This document shows positions 17,811 through 26,066 of a stretch of DNA of 30,104 bases, piece by piece (position 1 is the stretch's first letter; the number at the start of each line of letters is the position of its first letter). The notes under the pieces are model-generated. The model did no database searches and was not told where the DNA came from. It saw only the letters and a list, made by a program, of their open reading frames with translations. The DNA comes from a virus. The stretch covers positions 1-30,104 of the IMG/VR virus record IMGVR_UViG_3300004369_000627; one strand, 5' to 3'. Made by a program: the position numbers and the translations under genes.

Positions 17811-18830
17811 ATGGCGACTCTTCGCTCTGACATCATTATTCCCGAGGTCTTTACACCGTATTTGATTGAAGCTACAACTCAGCGCGACGCATTTTTGTCG
17901 TCTGGTGTAGTTCAACCAATGGCGGAGTTAGATGCCTCGGAGGGTGGTGATTTCATCAATGTTCCCTTTTTTGCCGCTAACTTAACTGGCGATTTTGAAG
18001 TGCTAACTGATAGCTCTTCATTGACACCTGGCAAGATTACTGCCAACAAACAAGTTGGTGTTATTTTGCACCGTGGCCGTGCATTTGAATCACGCGATCT
18101 AGCTGCATTAGCTGCTGGCGCTGATCCAATGGCAGCCATTGCGACTAAAGTTGCTGACTATGTAGCCAACCAACGCCAAAAAGATCTCATTAAGTGCCTC
18201 GAAGGTGTATTTGGTAGCCTCACCGGCTCTGATTCACCAGCATTTGATGCCTTGCGTTTCGGCACCTCTGGAATGACTGCTCTTAGCCCCCGTCAGGTGG
18301 CTCAAGCGCGTGCATTGCTAGGTGACCAAGGCGACAAGTTGACTGCTGTTGCTATGCACTCTGCGGTCTATTACGACTTAGTAGAACGCAAAGCAATTGA
18401 TTACATTACTAACACCGAGGCACGTCTGAGCACTGCTGCGACTGGTGCTAGCACCATCAACGCAATCGCTGGTTCTGTTGCATCTGCTTATGCAGGTGAC
18501 AATGCAGTTCCAACGTATATGGGCTTGCGTGTAATCGTTAGTGATGACCTAGCACCTACCAGCACTAACTATCCGGTGTATTTCTTCACCGCAGGCGCTA
18601 TCGCTTCTGGTGAGCAAATGGCATTGCGCACTGAAACTGATCGTGACATCCTCGCTAAGAGTGATGCCATGGCAATTGATTTGCACTACTGCTACCACCC
18701 AATTGGTGCTAAGTGGGGAACTACAGTTAACCCAACTCAAGCTCAGTTAGCAACTATTACTAACTGGACTAAAGTGTATGAAGACAAAAATATTGGTATT
18801 GTACGCGCTACTTGTACCTCTAACTACTAA
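17811..18830 (+). CDS. Major capsid protein
   Basis: A 339-residue protein, placed between scaffold and connector genes and preceded by a good ribosome binding site (GAGGA, 7 bases before the ATG). The sequence resembles HK97-fold capsid proteins of the Gp13-like type: N-terminal IIIPEVFTPYLIEATTQRDA, the middle GDFINVPFFAANLTGDFEVL, and LHRGRAFESRDLAALAAGAD. The later GLRVIVSDDLAP and a C-terminal domain with YCYHPIGAKWGTTVNPTQAQ also fit. Small residues are abundant, as in highly expressed capsid proteins. It forms the icosahedral shell. Confidence 0.88.
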   Translation: MATLRSDIIIPEVFTPYLIEATTQRDAFLSSGVVQPMAELDASEGGDFINVPFFAANLTGDFEVLTDSSSLTPGKITANKQVGVILHRGRAFESRDLAALAAGADPMAAIATKVADYVANQRQKDLIKCLEGVFGSLTGSDSPAFDALRFGTSGMTALSPRQVAQARALLGDQGDKLTAVAMHSAVYYDLVERKAIDYITNTEARLSTAATGASTINAIAGSVASAYAGDNAVPTYMGLRVIVSDDLAPTSTNYPVYFFTAGAIASGEQMALRTETDRDILAKSDAMAIDLHYCYHPIGAKWGTTVNPTQAQLATITNWTKVYEDKNIGIVRATCTSNY

Positions 18831-18835
18831 TAGTC

Positions 18836-19249
18836 ATGGCAAGTATCTTTGAACTCGGCGACATCCCAGGTGGCCTTCTACCTGGGCAGATGGGTTTAGC
18901 AGCTCCTACTGCTACCGCAACCCTGTCTGCTGCTAACAGCTACAACGTCATCATCCGTGGTGTTCCTGCGGCTGCTGCTACATACACCACAGCTACGGCT
19001 GCGGCGATTGTGGCTGCTGTCGGTGGCGACTGCGCTATTGGCACCACTTTTATGGTGGTTGTTATTAACGCATCGGCTGGCGCTAATACCATCACTATTG
19101 CTGGTGGTACTGATGTAACAGTTAGCGGCGTTGCAACCATTGCACAAAACGCATCCAAGGTATTCCTTGGCCGTGTTACTGCTGTAGTTGCTGGTTCTGA
19201 AGCCATTACTTTGTATGGCTTAGGTTCTACTGCTGCGGCTGCTGCTTAA
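18836..19249 (+). CDS. Putative head decoration protein
   Basis: A 137-residue, Ala/Thr/Val-rich beta protein directly after the capsid gene. The repeat-like strands TTATAAAIVAAVGGDCAIGT, FMVVVINASAGANTITIAGG and SKVFLGRVTAVVAGSEAITL resemble small beta-sandwich proteins that decorate phage capsids or virion surfaces. Codon use is like that of the capsid gene, implying strong expression. It probably stabilises the head exterior. The call relies on composition and position. Confidence 0.65.
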   Translation: MASIFELGDIPGGLLPGQMGLAAPTATATLSAANSYNVIIRGVPAAAATYTTATAAAIVAAVGGDCAIGTTFMVVVINASAGANTITIAGGTDVTVSGVATIAQNASKVFLGRVTAVVAGSEAITLYGLGSTAAAAA

Positions 19250-19431
19250 TGGGCATGTTCGCTTTCCGGCGAATGCGTGAACGTGAGGCTGCTTCTAAGG
19301 AAGCGGCCTCATTTCTTACTGCGGAGCCTAAACTAGAACCATTAGAACCATTAGAGCAAACAGCAGATGGCAATCGCAATCGTGGCAACAGCAGGCGGGG
19401 TAAGCTCAAACTCGTATCTGACGCTGGCTGA
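19249..19431 (+). CDS. Small charged protein overlapping the connector gene
   Basis: A 60-residue protein starting MGMFAFRRMREREAASKEAA. It has a basic/acidic helical start, an acidic Pro/Leu repeat (EPKLEPLEPLEQ), and a basic end (NRNRGNSRRGKLK). Short genes of this type, beginning with 'MF-F-RR-RE', are common just after capsid genes of siphophages. The ATG overlaps the previous stop by one base (TAATG). The last 65 bases overlap the connector gene in another frame, an unusually long overlap for this operon. Function unknown. Confidence 0.65.
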   Translation: MGMFAFRRMREREAASKEAASFLTAEPKLEPLEPLEQTADGNRNRGNSRRGKLKLVSDAG

Positions 19432-19927
19432 TGCCCAATTAATTATTGATGGTTTCGTTGAAGATGCTGATATTCAGCATTGGAATACTGGCAACACCGA
19501 CAGCCGTAATCGCGCATTATTTACGGCTACACAAAGGCTAGACCGCGAGCGATTTTTAGGTGCTAGGTCAACTGACACGCAAGCATTGCAGTGGCCGCGT
19601 ACTGGCGTACGCAAACCAGACACATACATCAACACATATTCAACTGGCTTCCCGTTTCGCATTAGCACTGATTATTTTACAGATGTTGAGATCCCGCAAC
19701 AAATCAAATATGCACAGGCAGTGCTAGCGGCGTATTTACATAACAACACTGATGGCATCGGGCTTAGTGGGCTAGAAGATTTTAAGTCTGTTCAGATCGG
19801 TAGCCTTAACGTCACACCAAGCTTTAGCGGTGCTGTCGGGGCTGATAAAATCCCGCCAATGGTGGAAAGATACCTAACAGGCATTAGAATCAGCGGACCA
19901 GGCAACTTTTCCATCAAACGATCATGA
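19367..19927 (+). CDS. Head-tail connector (adaptor) protein
   Basis: A 186-residue protein like the connector family often labelled 'DnaT-like ssDNA-binding': N-terminal GGVSSNSYLTLADAQLIIDG, the helix NRALFTATQRLDRERFLGAR, the signature ALQWPRTGV, and EIPQQIKYAQAVLAAYLHNN. Position after the capsid and decoration genes fits the adaptor ring that docks under the portal. The start overlaps the previous gene by 65 bases; no good alternative ATG lies further downstream. Confidence 0.78.
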   Translation: MAIAIVATAGGVSSNSYLTLADAQLIIDGFVEDADIQHWNTGNTDSRNRALFTATQRLDRERFLGARSTDTQALQWPRTGVRKPDTYINTYSTGFPFRISTDYFTDVEIPQQIKYAQAVLAAYLHNNTDGIGLSGLEDFKSVQIGSLNVTPSFSGAVGADKIPPMVERYLTGIRISGPGNFSIKRS

Positions 19928-20151
19928 ACACCAAATACCCAGGCGCTGAATTTATTGATGATACGGTTGCTCATACCGGTAGATTTGGAGCGATTGTGGC
20001 GCTAGAAGATTCAGTTATTGCAAGCGCTACAGCTATGGGTTACACGGGCAACACATTGGCAGCTATCCAGTTAAAAGCATCCTGCGAAATGTGCGGTGTA
20101 TTTACAAGCGTTACATTAACTAGCGGTACGGTCGTTGCGTACAAAATCTAA
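19924..20151 (+). CDS. Small conserved head protein
   Basis: A 75-residue protein, MNTKYPGAEFIDDTVAHTGR, with FGAIVALEDSVIASATAMGY and a strand-rich end (SVTLTSGTVVAYKI). This pattern recurs in small virion proteins of many phages near connector genes; it probably forms a beta-rich trimer or decoration, but I cannot name the family. It overlaps the connector gene by 4 bases (ATGA) and the next by 1 (TAATG). Confidence 0.65.
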   Translation: MNTKYPGAEFIDDTVAHTGRFGAIVALEDSVIASATAMGYTGNTLAAIQLKASCEMCGVFTSVTLTSGTVVAYKI

Positions 20152-20507
20152 TGGGATTAGCCACACCGCTACGAAAGGTAAGTAGTAAGCTGATGGCTAA
20201 ATTTGGCGGTGAAGCGACCATTCGTCGTATCACAATGGGCACCTATGATCCTGCCACTGGCACAGCGGCTGAGACTGCTGCTGATACGGCTGTTCGTGGC
20301 ATATTAGAAGATATTAACCTGCGCGAAGTTAGTGATTTAATACAAGCAGGCGATAAAAGGTTAACGGTAGCAGCGGCTGATGTAGCAAATGCACCAACAC
20401 CAGCAGATAAGGTGCTGATTTCATCAGTAGTGCATCAGGTTATTGCAGTTAAAACAATTGAGCAGGATAATGAAGCGATTACACATGAATTAATCCTGAG
20501 GGTGTAA
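20151..20507 (+). CDS. Head-tail joining / head closure protein
   Basis: A 118-residue beta-rich protein: KLMAKFGGEATIRRITMGTY, DPATGTAAETAADTAVRGIL, LIQAGDKRLTVAAADVANAP and ADKVLISSVVHQVIAVKTIE. This resembles head-closure proteins (SPP1 gp16/lambda FII-type small barrels) that plug the connector. Its place between the adaptor and the neck/tail completion genes supports this. One-base overlaps at both ends. Confidence 0.7.
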   Translation: MGLATPLRKVSSKLMAKFGGEATIRRITMGTYDPATGTAAETAADTAVRGILEDINLREVSDLIQAGDKRLTVAAADVANAPTPADKVLISSVVHQVIAVKTIEQDNEAITHELILRV

Positions 20508-20947
20508 TGGCACGAAATATAAAAATTACTAAAATTGCTAATTACTGCAAAGGCAATATAGAGCAATTATTACGCGTAGCAGTGCTTGATACTGATACAA
20601 GGCTAAAGATGGAAAGTCCAGTGGATACAGGGCGTTTTCGTGCAAGCTGGCAAGTTGGTGAGAATGCCGCTGGTTCTTATGATGCAGGCCCGCAGCAATC
20701 ACCAGTAAATACCGACAGAAGCCTTACAAGCGCACCGGGTAAACCAGAAGGGTTTCCGTTACGCAAGATGAATTATGGCAAGGAAACAGTTGGTAATGTT
20801 TACAGCGTACACAATAACCTGCCATATGCTGAATCTCTTGCTAACGGCAGTAGCAAACAAGCCAATGCCGGGTGGGTACAGATGGTAGCCAAAGACCTCC
20901 AATCATATGTAATAGCGCAAGCAGCCAAGATCGGCAGAGAATCATGA
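20507..20947 (+). CDS. Neck / tail completion protein (HK97 gp10-like)
   Basis: A 146-residue protein of the minor tail/neck type. The signature lies in residues 30-60 (KMESPVDTGRFRASWQVGEN, the 'T-P-V-D-T-G-x-L-R-x-S-W' motif). Another lies in the C-terminal half, NVYSVHNNLPYAESLANGSS, which matches 'I-x-N-x-x-P-Y-A-x-x-L-E-x-G'. It joins the head connector to the tail. It overlaps its neighbours by 1 and 4 bases. Confidence 0.82.
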   Translation: MARNIKITKIANYCKGNIEQLLRVAVLDTDTRLKMESPVDTGRFRASWQVGENAAGSYDAGPQQSPVNTDRSLTSAPGKPEGFPLRKMNYGKETVGNVYSVHNNLPYAESLANGSSKQANAGWVQMVAKDLQSYVIAQAAKIGRES

Positions 20948-21366
20948 GCAGCACTTACAACAACGTCCGCGCTGCTATTGAAGGTCGTATTGCGACTGAA
21001 ATGGCATTGAATCCTGTTTATCCCGTTAGCTATGCAAACGTTCCATTCGCACCACCAGGCAATGCACCGTGGTTGCAAGCATCAGTACGGTTTGGCGATA
21101 ATGCTTATGCAACCTTGCTACCTACAGGCGGTGTAGGGTTTAACCGTCAAAACGGTGTGCTAGTCGTAAATGTGTTTACGCCAATAGGTGTTGGCGCAGC
21201 AGCGAATTACACAATTGCTGAACGCATCAAGGATTTATTTGATCGCGCCAAATTTTCTAGCATTATATTTGATGCCGCATCAGGGCCAGCACTTGTAACG
21301 CCCGCATCACCTGAGCCATATTTCCAAACGCAGTTAACGGCAACATTTGAAGCCTATTTGGATTAG
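20944..21366 (+). CDS. Tail terminator protein (DUF4128-like)
   Basis: A 140-residue protein starting at the ATG at 20944, which overlaps the previous stop (ATGA). A longer open frame from 20872 would run over the neck gene and is not favoured. Features: helix NNVRAAIEGRIATEMALNPV, the strand WLQASVRFGDNAYATLLPTG, FNRQNGVLVVNVFTPIGVGA, then ERIKDLFDRAKFS. These match small alpha/beta tail terminators (lambda gpU-like) that cap tail tube growth. Its place just before the tube gene agrees. Confidence 0.78.
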   Translation: MSSTYNNVRAAIEGRIATEMALNPVYPVSYANVPFAPPGNAPWLQASVRFGDNAYATLLPTGGVGFNRQNGVLVVNVFTPIGVGAAANYTIAERIKDLFDRAKFSSIIFDAASGPALVTPASPEPYFQTQLTATFEAYLD

Positions 21367-21376
21367 CGGCTATACT
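21347..21376 (+). promoter_or_regulatory. Candidate promoter before the tail tube gene
   Basis: TTGAAG (21347-21352), 18 bases, TATACT (21371-21376), overlapping the end of the terminator gene. A 37-base gap, long for this operon, follows before the tube ATG. The -10 is good, the -35 only moderate. A boost of tail tube transcription would make sense, but this is tentative. Confidence 0.35.
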
Positions 21377-21403
21377 TAGAGCAGCCAATCATCGCCTACA
21401 TCC

Positions 21404-22162
21404 ATGGCAACTACAGTTCTATCCGGTACGTCCGGTGCCCTCTATTACAAACCCGCTGGCACCAAAGCCACTTTTGGCGAAACTGCGGTTGATGTAGCCC
21501 TTGATGAAATTACCGTCGCGCCGTTCCTTGGTTTCAAGGTTGACGATCCGGTTCAATTTTCAGTCATCAACATCAACACTGGCGCTGCCGGCTCCGGCAC
21601 CTTGCCTGCTGGTATCACCGCTGCTACTACCTATTACGTTATTGCTTACACCGCTGCTACTGGCGTGATGGAGGTATCTGCCACCTCTGGTGGTAGTACT
21701 ATCACAATCACCGATGACGGCACGGCTGTAACGCCTAATGCGTTCCAGGTTGCTTACGAAGATTATTCTGCTGTTGGACAAATCCGCGAATGGTCGTTTG
21801 AAATTACCAGAGAAGAAATTGATGTAACAACTATCGGTCAAGCGGCTGGGCAGTATGCACCATTTAAAACTTATATCACCGGCTTTGCTGATGGTGAAGG
21901 CAGCGCATCAGTTTATATAACATCTGATGACACTTCAATTGGCAACCGCATGGTTGAAGATGTATTGCAGCGTACACAAACTGGTGCTGCATTTAAACTT
22001 TATACCGACAAGCAAAGCACCGACGTTCTTAGCCGTAGCATTTCTATGGAGGCTGTACTGTTAAGCGCTAGCTTTACAATTAACCCAGATGATGCTCAAA
22101 TGGTAGAAGTAACCTTCCGCCCAACTGGAGCACCAGCATTTGACTTCAGCACTACAGTTTAA
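21404..22162 (+). CDS. Major tail (tube) protein with inserted beta domain
   Basis: A 252-residue tail tube subunit. The tube fold can be traced in the N-terminal strand and in the C-terminal part: VGQIREWSFEITREEIDVTT, then FKTYITGFADGEGSASVYIT and SISMEAVLLSASFTINPDDA. Between residues about 32 and 110 lies an inserted beta domain (FLGFKVDDPVQFSV, LPAGITAATTYYVIAYTAAT, VSATSGGSTITITDDGTA) of a kind seen on many virion proteins. It is expected to decorate the tube exterior. Codon use resembles that of the capsid gene (many GCT/ACC codons), implying high expression. Confidence 0.85.
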   Translation: MATTVLSGTSGALYYKPAGTKATFGETAVDVALDEITVAPFLGFKVDDPVQFSVININTGAAGSGTLPAGITAATTYYVIAYTAATGVMEVSATSGGSTITITDDGTAVTPNAFQVAYEDYSAVGQIREWSFEITREEIDVTTIGQAAGQYAPFKTYITGFADGEGSASVYITSDDTSIGNRMVEDVLQRTQTGAAFKLYTDKQSTDVLSRSISMEAVLLSASFTINPDDAQMVEVTFRPTGAPAFDFSTTV

Positions 22163-22190
22163 CTTTAATACCCACCCGCCTTATTAAATC

Positions 22191-22535
22191 ATGCCTGGCA
22201 CACCAATAGTAAAAGCACTGGATCGGTTAAAAAAAGCTGCAAATCTAGTACCAGTAAAAAAAACTGTCATCCTTAGCGATGGCAGTGAGTTTGAATTTTT
22301 CTGTTCACCGCTTACGATGGCAGAGCGTGAACGGGCACAAAAGAATGCTGGCAATGAAGACGCCTCAGTGTTTGCATTACAGCTAATGATTTCGAAAGCA
22401 CAAGATGAAAGCGGCCAGCCATTATTTAAAGCTGCTGAAATTGCAGAGCTTAAGAATGAGGTGCGAGACGAAGATTTACAAAAGATAATGCTTGCTGTAA
22501 TTGTTTACGATAAGGAGACAGAACCAAAAAACTAA
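22191..22535 (+). CDS. Tail assembly chaperone, short product (gpG-like)
   Basis: A 114-residue helical protein between tail tube and tape measure: KKTVILSDGSEFEFFCSPLT, MAERERAQKNAGNEDASVFA, then ELKNEVRDEDLQKIMLAVIV and the end YDKETEPKN. By analogy with lambda gpG it coats the tape measure protein during tail assembly and is not part of the finished tail. The stop at 22533-22535 directly follows a slippery heptamer, and a -1 shift gives a longer product. Normal termination yields this short form, which should be the more abundant. Confidence 0.85.
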   Translation: MPGTPIVKALDRLKKAANLVPVKKTVILSDGSEFEFFCSPLTMAERERAQKNAGNEDASVFALQLMISKAQDESGQPLFKAAEIAELKNEVRDEDLQKIMLAVIVYDKETEPKN

Positions 22536-22708
22536 AAGCGGAGTTGAAGCGTGATTCGCTGCTGCAACTCCAAATGTCACTAGCGATAGAACTAGGCTAT
22601 ACGTTAAAGGATTTAGGCGAAAGCTTGACATACGAAGAACTGGAGCTATGGAGCGCCTACTACGGATTACAGGAAGACGAACGGGATTCGCAACGCCGCA
22701 AACGCTAG
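22191..22708 (+). CDS. Tail assembly chaperone, frameshifted long product (gpGT-like)
   Basis: A -1 frameshift at 22526-22532 joins 22191-22532 to 22532-22708, giving 172 residues. The added 58 residues start LKAELKRDSLLQLQMSLAIE and include YEELELWSAYYGLQEDERDS, typical of the T domain that binds tape measure and tube proteins. This part has no start codon of its own at the right place and would otherwise be a 173-base hole in a packed operon. Its composition is coding-like through to the TAG at 22706-22708. Lambda gpG/gpGT is the model. Confidence 0.85.
22526..22532 (+). promoter_or_regulatory. Programmed -1 ribosomal frameshift site A AAA AAC
   Basis: The heptamer AAAAAAC is read in zero frame as xxA AAA AAC and followed at once by the TAA stop. 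It fits the X XXY YYZ rule for simultaneous slippage of two tRNAs, and A AAA AAC is a well-known type. I did not find an obvious strong pseudoknot immediately after it; a weak stem or the upstream GGAG (22514-22517) could act as stimulator. Confidence 0.82.
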
Positions 22709-22733
22709 AATAAACTCAAAGGAGGTCTAGTCA

Positions 22734-25337
22734 ATGTCAGTTGTCGCCAATGTTGCTATTAACGTTGACGCAACAAAAGCTGTGCAGCAGCTTAAAAATG
22801 TTGACGCAGCAGCAAATAATATCCAAGGTGGTTTAGGTAGTGCCGCTAAAGGAGCAAGCGGGCTTGGCAGCGCTTTAACTGCTGCTTTAGGGCCAATCAT
22901 CACAATTACAGCAGCAGTTGAATTGTTCAGGAAGTCAATAGAGGCAACGTTTGCAAGAAATCAAGCTGAGACACGGTTAAAAGCATTAAGTGCAGCTTAT
23001 GGCGAAACTGCACATGTTGCAGCAATGGCAAGCAGCGCCAGTGAAAAATTTGGCTTAACGCAAACTGAAGCGTCAAAAGCAATTGGCGATGTATATGGTC
23101 GATTAAGACCACTTGGCTTTGGCTTAAAAGAAGTTAACGGCGTTTATGAAGGATTTAATATTTTAAGTAAAAAAGCAGCTTTAAGTAGCGATGAAGCGGG
23201 CAGTGTATTTACTCAACTTGCACAATCTTTAGGTTCTGGCGCATTAAGAGGAGATGAATTTAATAGAATGGCAGAATCAATGCCAGCAATTTTAGGGGTG
23301 GTAGCTAAAGAATTAGGTGTGTCACAAACACAATTAAGAGGGATGGCAGCTGAAGGTAAGCTTTCATCTGAAGTAGTAGTACGGGCTTTGCAATCTGTAG
23401 CAAAAGCAGGCGGCGATCTTGACCAATTTCTTGATCCTTCTACAAAAGCAATGAATAGCCTTAAGAAAAGTTCGGAAGATTTGTTTGTACAATTTGGAAA
23501 ATTATTTGGCCCAGCTGTAGTAGGCGCAACAAATGTAGCGGCTAAAGTATTTAAAAAAATGGCTGAAGGGTATGAATATTTTGGTGGTGTAATATTGCCT
23601 AAAATACAAGCAATATTGAAACCGCTAATAACAGAACTTGGAAAATTATTTGCCGGGTTTGATCCAAGCATCTTAATTAAGTTATGGCAAGGCGGAATGA
23701 TAATTGTATTAGGAGAAGTTGTAAAGGTATTAAAATTAATTGTTCCAATAATAACCTCTGTTGTTGGGGCTTTTAGGGCTTTAGGGGAGAATCCTGTATT
23801 TCAATCTATTGGGAAAGCAATTCAAGCATCAACTGGGTTCTTAATGGACGCATATAATAAAATTGTTGCTTATAAAGACGCGCAAAGAGAAGTAGTAAAA
23901 GAAAAAATGAAAGAAGTTGAAGCTTCAAGCGGTATGCCTGCGAAAATTGATGCGGAGAAAGCAGCTCTTGATGCAAAACTTGCAACTCTTAATCAAATAT
24001 CAAAATCATTGCTTAAGCAAGAAATGGCTATTAAAGCTCAAATTGCCAGTCTTGATCGTGGAGCAAAAATCACATCGGCTAGATATGAGGCAGAAAAAGC
24101 ATTAAGTGACCTTTCATTACAACAGCTAAACCGCCAATACGAATTAGCTACTACAGCAGAAAAAAGATTAGAACTTGCTAAGTTAATATTTAATGAACAA
24201 ATTAATGCGGCAAAGATTGAATACAAACAGGCGTTAGAAGCAATTACATTAGGTGAACGCAAGATAGAGTTAGAGTCAAAATTGGCAGAATTAAAGTATA
24301 AACAAATTCAAGCTGAAGGTGAATTGCAAATATTACAAGCAAAAGATATTGCCGCAGCAAACGAGAAGCGAGCACAGTTACAAAAAGCTCTTCTGGCTCA
24401 AAATGAAGTTATTAAAGCTACAAGAGAAACAGGTCTTGCCGAACAAGAAGTAAATCAATACAAAAAAATTACCGCTGAAACTCAATACAAGTCAAAAGTA
24501 TTAACAGCACAAATTGCATATGAACAAAAGTTAGTATCTAAAGAGATTGGTCTTTCGCAAGAACAAGCACAAAATCTATCAGATAAATTAGGTAGCTCTG
24601 TAACTAATGCAAAAAACCTTGTTTCAAGCACACAACAAATTAATAGTGCGGCAAATTCAGCCGCTAACGGATATATAAATTTAGAAAGAAGTGCAGTTAA
24701 CGCTGCTAATGCAATAAATAATGCTGCTAATGCTCAGATAAAACTAAATAGCGTTCCTCGCGTTAATACAAGCAGCGGCGGTGGCGGTAGCGGAACAACA
24801 ACCACTACAAATCCTAATGTTGTCCAAGATGGAATCAAGAATATAATTAACACCCCAGGGAACTATGGCAGCAGCAGCCTTGGGTCAGAAGGCGCTACCG
24901 GCGCATTCAATAGCAGCCTCAACATGGAAGCAGACTATCGTAAAGATAAAGATTATCTTGGACTTGCCAAAGGCGGTGTAGTAAACGGCCCTACCCTTGC
25001 GATGGTAGGTGAAGGCGGTGAGCGCGAATATATAATTCCTGAGTCCAAGATGGCTGCTGCAAGCGCTAATTACATGAGTGGCGCTCGCGGTGGTGCTGTT
25101 ATACCTGCATTTGCTAATGGCGGTGTTGTAGGGCCATCCAGGGCATCACAGGGGCGCAACAGCACAGCTACTATCAAGCCGCAAATAAGCATCCAAACTG
25201 GGCCAGTGGTGCAAATGGGCGGTAACAATTACGTCACAATGCAAGACCTAGGCCGTGCTGTACAAACTGGCGTAAGGCAAACATTAAACATAATCCAAGG
25301 TGATATGAATATGCGTAATCAGATGGGGTTAACGTAA
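22734..25337 (+). CDS. Tape measure protein
   Basis: An 867-residue protein that sets tail length and is ejected with the DNA. Near the N terminus (about 95-225) it has the tape-measure domain: EKFGLTQTEASKAIGDVYGR, then LGSGALRGDEFNRMAESMPA and AAEGKLSSEVVVRALQS. Hydrophobic, membrane-like segments lie at about 320-350 (MIIVLGEVVKVLKLIVPIIT). Long coiled coils follow at about 380-640. The C terminus has the motif GGVVNGPTLAMVGEGGEREY followed by IIPESKM. The ATG is preceded by AAAGGAGGT at 22718-22726, the strongest ribosome binding site in the region. At about 0.15 nm per residue the tail would be roughly 130 nm long (inference). Confidence 0.93.
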   Translation: MSVVANVAINVDATKAVQQLKNVDAAANNIQGGLGSAAKGASGLGSALTAALGPIITITAAVELFRKSIEATFARNQAETRLKALSAAYGETAHVAAMASSASEKFGLTQTEASKAIGDVYGRLRPLGFGLKEVNGVYEGFNILSKKAALSSDEAGSVFTQLAQSLGSGALRGDEFNRMAESMPAILGVVAKELGVSQTQLRGMAAEGKLSSEVVVRALQSVAKAGGDLDQFLDPSTKAMNSLKKSSEDLFVQFGKLFGPAVVGATNVAAKVFKKMAEGYEYFGGVILPKIQAILKPLITELGKLFAGFDPSILIKLWQGGMIIVLGEVVKVLKLIVPIITSVVGAFRALGENPVFQSIGKAIQASTGFLMDAYNKIVAYKDAQREVVKEKMKEVEASSGMPAKIDAEKAALDAKLATLNQISKSLLKQEMAIKAQIASLDRGAKITSARYEAEKALSDLSLQQLNRQYELATTAEKRLELAKLIFNEQINAAKIEYKQALEAITLGERKIELESKLAELKYKQIQAEGELQILQAKDIAAANEKRAQLQKALLAQNEVIKATRETGLAEQEVNQYKKITAETQYKSKVLTAQIAYEQKLVSKEIGLSQEQAQNLSDKLGSSVTNAKNLVSSTQQINSAANSAANGYINLERSAVNAANAINNAANAQIKLNSVPRVNTSSGGGGSGTTTTTNPNVVQDGIKNIINTPGNYGSSSLGSEGATGAFNSSLNMEADYRKDKDYLGLAKGGVVNGPTLAMVGEGGEREYIIPESKMAAASANYMSGARGGAVIPAFANGGVVGPSRASQGRNSTATIKPQISIQTGPVVQMGGNNYVTMQDLGRAVQTGVRQTLNIIQGDMNMRNQMGLT

Positions 25338-25843
25338 TGGCAGATTATGATATTATGAGCTTTATGGAATATTACACCGATAGGGATACAGCAGTTGACC
25401 CTATAAGCGGGTTACGGATACCAACAAAACAATGGCAAAACTTTTATCAATTACCGCAAATATTAAGCATTGATCCTGATGTTGGCGGCGAATATGCTTA
25501 CCTGCCATTTGATATCAATGGTTTTGGCTTGACGCAAGCAGCATCAGTGAATGATTTAAATATATCAATTGGCGGCAGGCAAGGTATTGTAGATACTACA
25601 GAAGAAGCAATGGAAAGCGATAATTTAATTATTGCATCACTTTATATCCAGGATGTTGGCTTTGATTCATTTGATGGTGCAAGCGCCCAATTGATAAATC
25701 GTTTTATTGGTAGTATTGTTGGTGCTAGCCTTACGGATGAAACGGTGCAATGGACAGTAAACCCATCAATTAATAAGTTGAAATTACAAGTGCCAACGCG
25801 TAAGATAACAGCAGACATGCTGCTTAGGCAGATAGGCTCATGA
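25337..25843 (+). CDS. Minor tail protein (tail tip region)
   Basis: A 168-residue beta-rich protein directly after the tape measure, overlapping it by one base (TAATG). Segments such as ISGLRIPTKQWQNFYQLPQI, FGLTQAASVNDLNISIGGRQ and LIIASLYIQDVGFDSFDGAS suggest a distal-tail or tip protein similar to lambda gpL or DUF1833-type proteins. I could not match it firmly. The order tape measure, tip protein, small gene, central tail protein is normal for siphophages. Confidence 0.65.
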   Translation: MADYDIMSFMEYYTDRDTAVDPISGLRIPTKQWQNFYQLPQILSIDPDVGGEYAYLPFDINGFGLTQAASVNDLNISIGGRQGIVDTTEEAMESDNLIIASLYIQDVGFDSFDGASAQLINRFIGSIVGASLTDETVQWTVNPSINKLKLQVPTRKITADMLLRQIGS

Positions 25844-26064
25844 CTGAAACCATAATTGGCGTTGGGTTAAGTGTTACTTGCGCTGATGGCACAACACGTA
25901 ATGGCGTAGTGTTTAAACTTATAGACGACATGCCAATATACGAAACGCCAGATGGCGAGCTATTAAAAGGCAGCACTAAAGTAATATCAACCCAAAGCGG
26001 TACTTTTGTTGCAAATATGCAACTTATGATGATCGCAATTTTTAAATACAAAAAGGAGGATTAG
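25840..26064 (+). CDS. Small hypothetical tail-region protein
   Basis: A 74-residue protein (MTETIIGVGLSVTCADGTTR...). It looks like a small beta barrel, with VVFKLIDDMPIYETPDGELL and the C-terminal VANMQLMMIAIFKYKKED. No family recognised. It overlaps the previous gene by 4 bases and contains AAGGAGG near its end (26053-26059), the ribosome binding site of the next gene. Confidence 0.65.
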   Translation: MTETIIGVGLSVTCADGTTRNGVVFKLIDDMPIYETPDGELLKGSTKVISTQSGTFVANMQLMMIAIFKYKKED

Positions 26065-26066
26065 TC

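Noticed and set aside
18896-19206. Long minus-strand frames over the decoration protein gene
   Set aside because: They arise from the biased Ala/Thr-rich plus-strand sequence and have no start context or recognisable protein features.
20872-21366. Longer version of the tail terminator protein
   Set aside because: The extension overlaps 75 bases of the neck gene in another frame, while an ATGA-coupled start at 20944 matches the style of the operon.
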